From Actinokineospora diospyrosa (GTDB lineage Bacteria; Actinomycetota; Actinomycetes; Mycobacteriales; Pseudonocardiaceae): DNA of 64,000 nucleotides. The position numbers were made by a program, and so were the translations under genes. The first letter of the stretch is position 1; each line of letters starts with the position of its first letter. The stretch is taken from NCBI RefSeq assembly GCF_024171925.1, contig NZ_JAMTCO010000005.1, positions 62,001-126,000 of the forward strand. The letters are read 5' to 3'. The notes under the pieces were generated by a model. It was given only the letters and a program-made list of their open reading frames with translations, ran no database searches and was not told the origin of the DNA. This document shows, in pieces, positions 60,781-64,000 of the stretch.

Positions 60781-61992
60781 CTACCTCCGGCGCCTACGGC
60801 CCGCTGCGGCGGCCGCACCGGCACCCACGAGCAGCACGATGGTCGTCAACCCCCAGCGCCGCTTCTCCTCCGTGCTGCTGCGCGCCCGTGCGCTCACTCG
60901 CGGCGCCTCGGTGGTTGGTTGCGGCCTATAGGGCCGTCGAACCGATTCGGCTGGCGCAGGCGCCGGGGCAGGTGTTGGGGCTGCCGTGGTGGGTGGCGGT
61001 GGGACGATCGGGATCGGCGTCGGGCTGATCACCGGCGAGGTCGCCGGTGTCACGATCGGCGCCGGTGCGGGTCGTTGCGGAGCAGGACCGGGAGCCGGGG
61101 GTTGTGGCTGCGGTTGCGGCGCGGGCGGCGTGGTCTGCGGCGTGGTGGCGGGCTCAACACCCGGCAGGCATGCGGTGGCGTCGGCTGACAGCACCGCGGG
61201 CCAAGCCGTGATCTCCTGCGACGCACCGGTTGTCAGGTCGATCCGGAACAGCGGGGACCGGTTCCCCAACGAGTTCGCCGCGGCGTAGAGCGCGCCGTCG
61301 GGGGCCAGCACCGCGACTCCGTAGGACGCCGCCCCCGGCAGGGTGGGCGTGTCGACCCGGGTGACCTGACCGGTGGTGATGTTGATGCGGACGACGTGGC
61401 TGCGGTGGTAGTCCGGTGCCACCCCGTAGGCGATCCCGGCCCGCACGTCGAAGTCGTCCACGTTGCTGACCTGGCCGCCCGGGTACGTCATCACCGCGTC
61501 GACCACCCCCAGGTAGGTCTGGTTCGCCGGGTTGAGGTCGATGCGGTAGATCGCCGCCTCGTCGCGGATGACCAAGGTGGTGCCGACGATCGTGCCCGCT
61601 GTGGCGCCGGTGAAGCGGTCGATGGGGAAGTGCAGTTCGTTGACCCGCCGCACAGGCCCGTGGTCGATGACATCGCCGTCGGTGCCTATAGACACCACGT
61701 GCGCGCCGTCTCCGAAGACGCCCTCGGTGGACCGGGTGGACAACCCCCACAACGAGTTCGTGTCCTCGGAGTACGCGATGGCGTTGACCCGGTAGCGCAA
61801 GGTCGCGATCCGCTGCATGGTGAAGTCGGCGAGGTTCACCCGGCTCAACACCGACATCCCCAGGTCCGGGCTGTGCACCCGGAAGAACGTGCACGTCGTG
61901 GCGGGTGCCGCCTCACCTTCCGCCATGCCGAGGACAGCGCTACCGGCCAAGACAACCCCGACAGCGCTGGCAGTCGCCAGACGATGTCTCAT
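60781..61992 (-). CDS. Secreted beta-propeller surface protein with Pro-rich stalk and C-terminal membrane helix
   Basis: 403 residues: signal peptide (cleaved near GEAAP), a domain of about 250 residues with a DUF6923-like propeller pattern (YRVNAIAYSEDTNSLWGLST and VAPDYHRSHVVRINITTGQV), a Pro/Ala/Thr stalk (about 265-350) and a C-terminal helix (WGLTTIVLLVGAGAAAAA) with RRRRR. The layout is that of a wall-anchored protein, but no LPxTG-type motif is present, so it should remain membrane-anchored. It overlaps the upstream DUF4239 gene (ATGA). Confidence 0.82.
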   Translation of the reverse strand: MRHRLATASAVGVVLAGSAVLGMAEGEAAPATTCTFFRVHSPDLGMSVLSRVNLADFTMQRIATLRYRVNAIAYSEDTNSLWGLSTRSTEGVFGDGAHVVSIGTDGDVIDHGPVRRVNELHFPIDRFTGATAGTIVGTTLVIRDEAAIYRIDLNPANQTYLGVVDAVMTYPGGQVSNVDDFDVRAGIAYGVAPDYHRSHVVRINITTGQVTRVDTPTLPGAASYGVAVLAPDGALYAAANSLGNRSPLFRIDLTTGASQEITAWPAVLSADATACLPGVEPATTPQTTPPAPQPQPQPPAPGPAPQRPAPAPIVTPATSPVISPTPIPIVPPPPTTAAPTPAPAPAPAESVRRPYRPQPTTEAPRVSARARSSTEEKRRWGLTTIVLLVGAGAAAAAGRRRRR

Positions 61993-62750
61993 TGCAGTCG
62001 CGCCTGAGCGCTCTCGAACGCCGACGGTTCAACCTTCGCCCCGCCGCTATAGGGGTTCTGCAACTGGTGAGTGGCGAACAACAGCAGCGACAACGTCCCC
62101 GCCAGAATCGACACGATGAAGATGTGGGTCACCGGCCGAGGCCCGCCGAACAACAACGGCAAGGCCACCGACATGACGCTGCCGACGATCAGCGCGAACC
62201 ACAGCACGTCGCTGATTCCGTTGCCCGCCGCGTTCAGTCTTTCCTGTCGTGCCTGGTAGACGTCCCAGAGCTTGTTTGCCGCATCGATCTTCTGGTTGTT
62301 CTGCCAGTCGTCGTTCGCGGGGGCCTTGGCCACCGCCGCGCGCATCCGCTCCAGCATCGACCACCCGTCACCGGAGACGTCGTCGTTGCCCGCCGCCATG
62401 TCCGGCCACTCCTGCTCGGCAACCGTGGTCACGTAGTCCGCGCTCAGCGTCCGCACCTCGGCCGCGGTCTGCTCGCCGAGCGAGTCGGTGGCCCAACGCG
62501 CCGCGATCAGGTTCTCCGCCTCCCGGTAGGAGGTGTCCTCGGCCGCGCTGGTGGCGTCGAACAGCGAGATCAGCACGAAGGCGAGCAGGACGGCGTGCAG
62601 GCCCCCCACGATCGTGAACACCTGGCCCGCGGCCTCGTTGTTGTCCACCGTGCCCTGCGTCTCGCCGATGCGGCGGATCAGGTACGCCACCCCCGCGGTG
62701 ACGATGGCCGCGCCGAAGACCCAGATCAGCCCGGAGAGGTAGATGTTCAT
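61989..62750 (-). CDS. DUF4239 (bestrophin-like) membrane protein
   Basis: 253 residues with four helices: two at the N-terminus (LIWVFGAAIVTAGVAYL and FTIVGGLHAVLLAFVL) and two at the C-terminus (VLWFALIVGSVMSVALPLLF and THIFIVSILAGTLSLLLFAT), with a cytoplasmic helical middle. This is the DUF4239 pattern. Function unknown; a channel role has been suggested for relatives. It is translationally coupled to the following surface protein. Confidence 0.85.
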   Translation of the reverse strand: MNIYLSGLIWVFGAAIVTAGVAYLIRRIGETQGTVDNNEAAGQVFTIVGGLHAVLLAFVLISLFDATSAAEDTSYREAENLIAARWATDSLGEQTAAEVRTLSADYVTTVAEQEWPDMAAGNDDVSGDGWSMLERMRAAVAKAPANDDWQNNQKIDAANKLWDVYQARQERLNAAGNGISDVLWFALIVGSVMSVALPLLFGGPRPVTHIFIVSILAGTLSLLLFATHQLQNPYSGGAKVEPSAFESAQARLQ

Positions 62751-63199
62751 CGCAGCTTCAGGTGCCCTTTCCGCAACAACATTCGCGAAATGACCGCAAC
62801 GGGTCCGTGCCGGTGCAACTGTGCCGGAAGGACGGTCGGCGATGCGCGGTGAGCGTGACCGATCTACTCGATCGGATTACCTGCCATCGTGATTTCCGGG
62901 TTACCCGCGAGTCCACAAGGTAGTGACCCGGTCGCTAACGCCACAAGGGCGCCCGGCGAAAGCCCTCATTCGTTGCTCCTGAATGACCGAATAGCGGCAT
63001 GCTGGCCCGGTTGAGCGCACGCAGGCGAGATCACGCCCACCCGTCGTGGGACTTGATCGGCCGACGGGGTGATGGGAATCTCTGCCGGGGTGACCACCCG
63101 TGCTCGCCGGGCCGGTCGGAGCTCCCTCCACTGTGGAGCAGCCGCCCGGTTGGGCGCGTCGGTGCTCACCCGCGGCAGTTCACCCTCCGAGGAGCACCC
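62751..63199. other. Intergenic region of 449 bp, nothing definite
   Basis: Divergent promoter region between the DUF4239 gene and the DUF2252 gene. There is no clear operator, repeat copy or supportable ORF. Confidence 0.5.
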
Positions 63200-64000
63200 A
63201 TGAGCGACGACCGTCGCCAGCGCATCGTGTCCGTCCTGCACGCGGCCTTCGCCGACCTGATGGCCGCCGACCCCACCGCCTTCCGCAGCAAGTTCCGCAA
63301 GATGGCCGCCGAGCCGTTCGCCTTCTACCGGGGCAGTGCCTGCCTGTTCTACGCCGACATGCTGGACGAACCGGACGAATGGTCCGACCCGCGCACCGCC
63401 CGGGTCTGGATCCAGGGCGACCTGCACGCGGAGAACTTCGGCACCTACATGGACGCCGAGGGCACCCTGGTCTTCGACGTCAACGACTTCGACGAGGCCT
63501 ACCTGGGCGCTTTCACCTGGGACGTGCGCCGCTTCGCCGCGAGCATGGCGCTGCTGGGCTGGCGCAAGGCCTTCCCGGACGAGGCGATCACCCGCCTGGT
63601 GCGCAGCTACACCGAGGCCTACGTGCACCAGGTCCGCGAGTTCGCCGCCAAGTCCGGCGACGAGCTGTTCAGCCTGCGCCTGGACAACACCGAGGGCGCC
63701 ATCAACCAGGTGCTGCTGCAGGCCAGGCTCGCGACCCGGGTCGGCCTGCTCAACGAGACCACCAGCGTCCGCGACTTCGACCGGGTCTTCCGCGTCGGCC
63801 CCGGCGTGCGCAAGCTCGAAGAGGACGAGCGCGCGAAGGTTGAGGCTGCCTTCGAGCAGTACCTCGACACCATCCCTAGCGGTAAGCGCGCCGCGAGCAG
63901 CCTCAGCTACAAGGTGAAAGACGTGGTGGGGCGCAGCGGCTTCGGAATCGGCTCGGCAGGGCTACCGGCTTACAACGTCCTCGTCGAAGGCCGTTCGCAG
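63200..64000 (+). CDS. DUF2252 family protein (3' end cut by window)
   Basis: 267 residues visible, running off the window. The conserved kinase-like DUF2252 blocks are present: FAFYRGSACLFYADM, VWIQGDLHAENFGTYMD (equivalent of the catalytic HxD region) and FDVNDFDEAYLGAFTWDVRR (DFD region), then SYKVKDVVGRSGFGIGSAGL. The family is thought to have an aminoglycoside-kinase-like fold; the substrate is unknown. ATG with CGAGGAG just upstream. Confidence 0.92.
   Translation, partial: MSDDRRQRIVSVLHAAFADLMAADPTAFRSKFRKMAAEPFAFYRGSACLFYADMLDEPDEWSDPRTARVWIQGDLHAENFGTYMDAEGTLVFDVNDFDEAYLGAFTWDVRRFAASMALLGWRKAFPDEAITRLVRSYTEAYVHQVREFAAKSGDELFSLRLDNTEGAINQVLLQARLATRVGLLNETTSVRDFDRVFRVGPGVRKLEEDERAKVEAAFEQYLDTIPSGKRAASSLSYKVKDVVGRSGFGIGSAGLPAYNVLVEGRSQ

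Noticed and set aside
1-64000. tRNA, rRNA, insertion sequence or prophage genes
   Set aside because: I found no cloverleaf-type sequence, ribosomal RNA segment, transposase, integrase or phage structural motif on reading both strands; a covariance search could still find a missed small RNA.

Overview
The window looks like chromosome from a high-GC, mycelial-type actinobacterium, most likely of the order Pseudonocardiales. This is inferred from the very GC-rich codon use, GTG and TTG starts, an XRE/DUF397 regulator set, a class E type sortase, many secreted hydrolases and an ECF sigma factor with a SnoaL-like tail. I see no rRNA, tRNA, CRISPR array, insertion sequence or prophage. The first and last genes are cut by the window edges.

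Layout. 1-1834 is the end of a secreted M28 aminopeptidase. 1915-2890 is a tandem array of a structured repeat that carries a DnaA-box-like 9-mer. 2952-5609 is a membrane-anchored NACHT NTPase. 5792-13839 holds a secreted alpha/beta hydrolase, a ZIP metal transporter, an orphan C5 DNA methyltransferase, an M4 metalloprotease and an M1 aminopeptidase. 14010-19517 holds an AraC regulator with a VOC protein, a caspase-TPR protein next to a degenerate Clp-like ATPase, a VOC/ECF-sigma pair and a nucleotide-cyclase-like protein. 19735-20740 is a second repeat cluster. 20777-27522 holds a GNAT protein, two divergent Crp/Fnr regulators with tiny downstream ORFs and a strong terminator, an unrecognised protein, a secreted Thr-rich protein and a glycosyltransferase. 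27829-28885 is a third, partly decayed repeat cluster.

28947-32573 holds idi, argS and a secretory lipase. 33092-39843 is a catabolic block: a permease divergent from a glutamine-synthetase-like ligase, a class I amidotransferase hydrolase, an aldehyde dehydrogenase, an SDR oxidoreductase and a FadR-type regulator. This is the gene set expected for gamma-glutamylated amine (polyamine or ethanolamine) breakdown. 39935-41871 holds a candidate effector pair sharing an LQxxAGNxAV motif; one member has a putative PD-(D/E)xK nuclease end, followed by two small paralogous ORFs. 41927-43441 is an XRE/DUF397/DUF397 set with a small divergent gene.

43530-50999 is a sortase with a huge proline-rich N-terminus, followed by its likely substrate, a 1669-residue adhesin ending in LVDTG. 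The rest holds a methyltransferase, two more repeat copies, a phosphopantetheinyl transferase, a phosphatase/MFS/propeller operon, an ABC exporter pair, a surface propeller protein with a DUF4239 protein, and the start of a DUF2252 protein.

The least explained material is the dispersed repeat family (ten good copies, each pointing towards the start of the next gene), the caspase/Clp pair, the AGN-motif nuclease locus, and the Crp operon ending in tiny ORFs.
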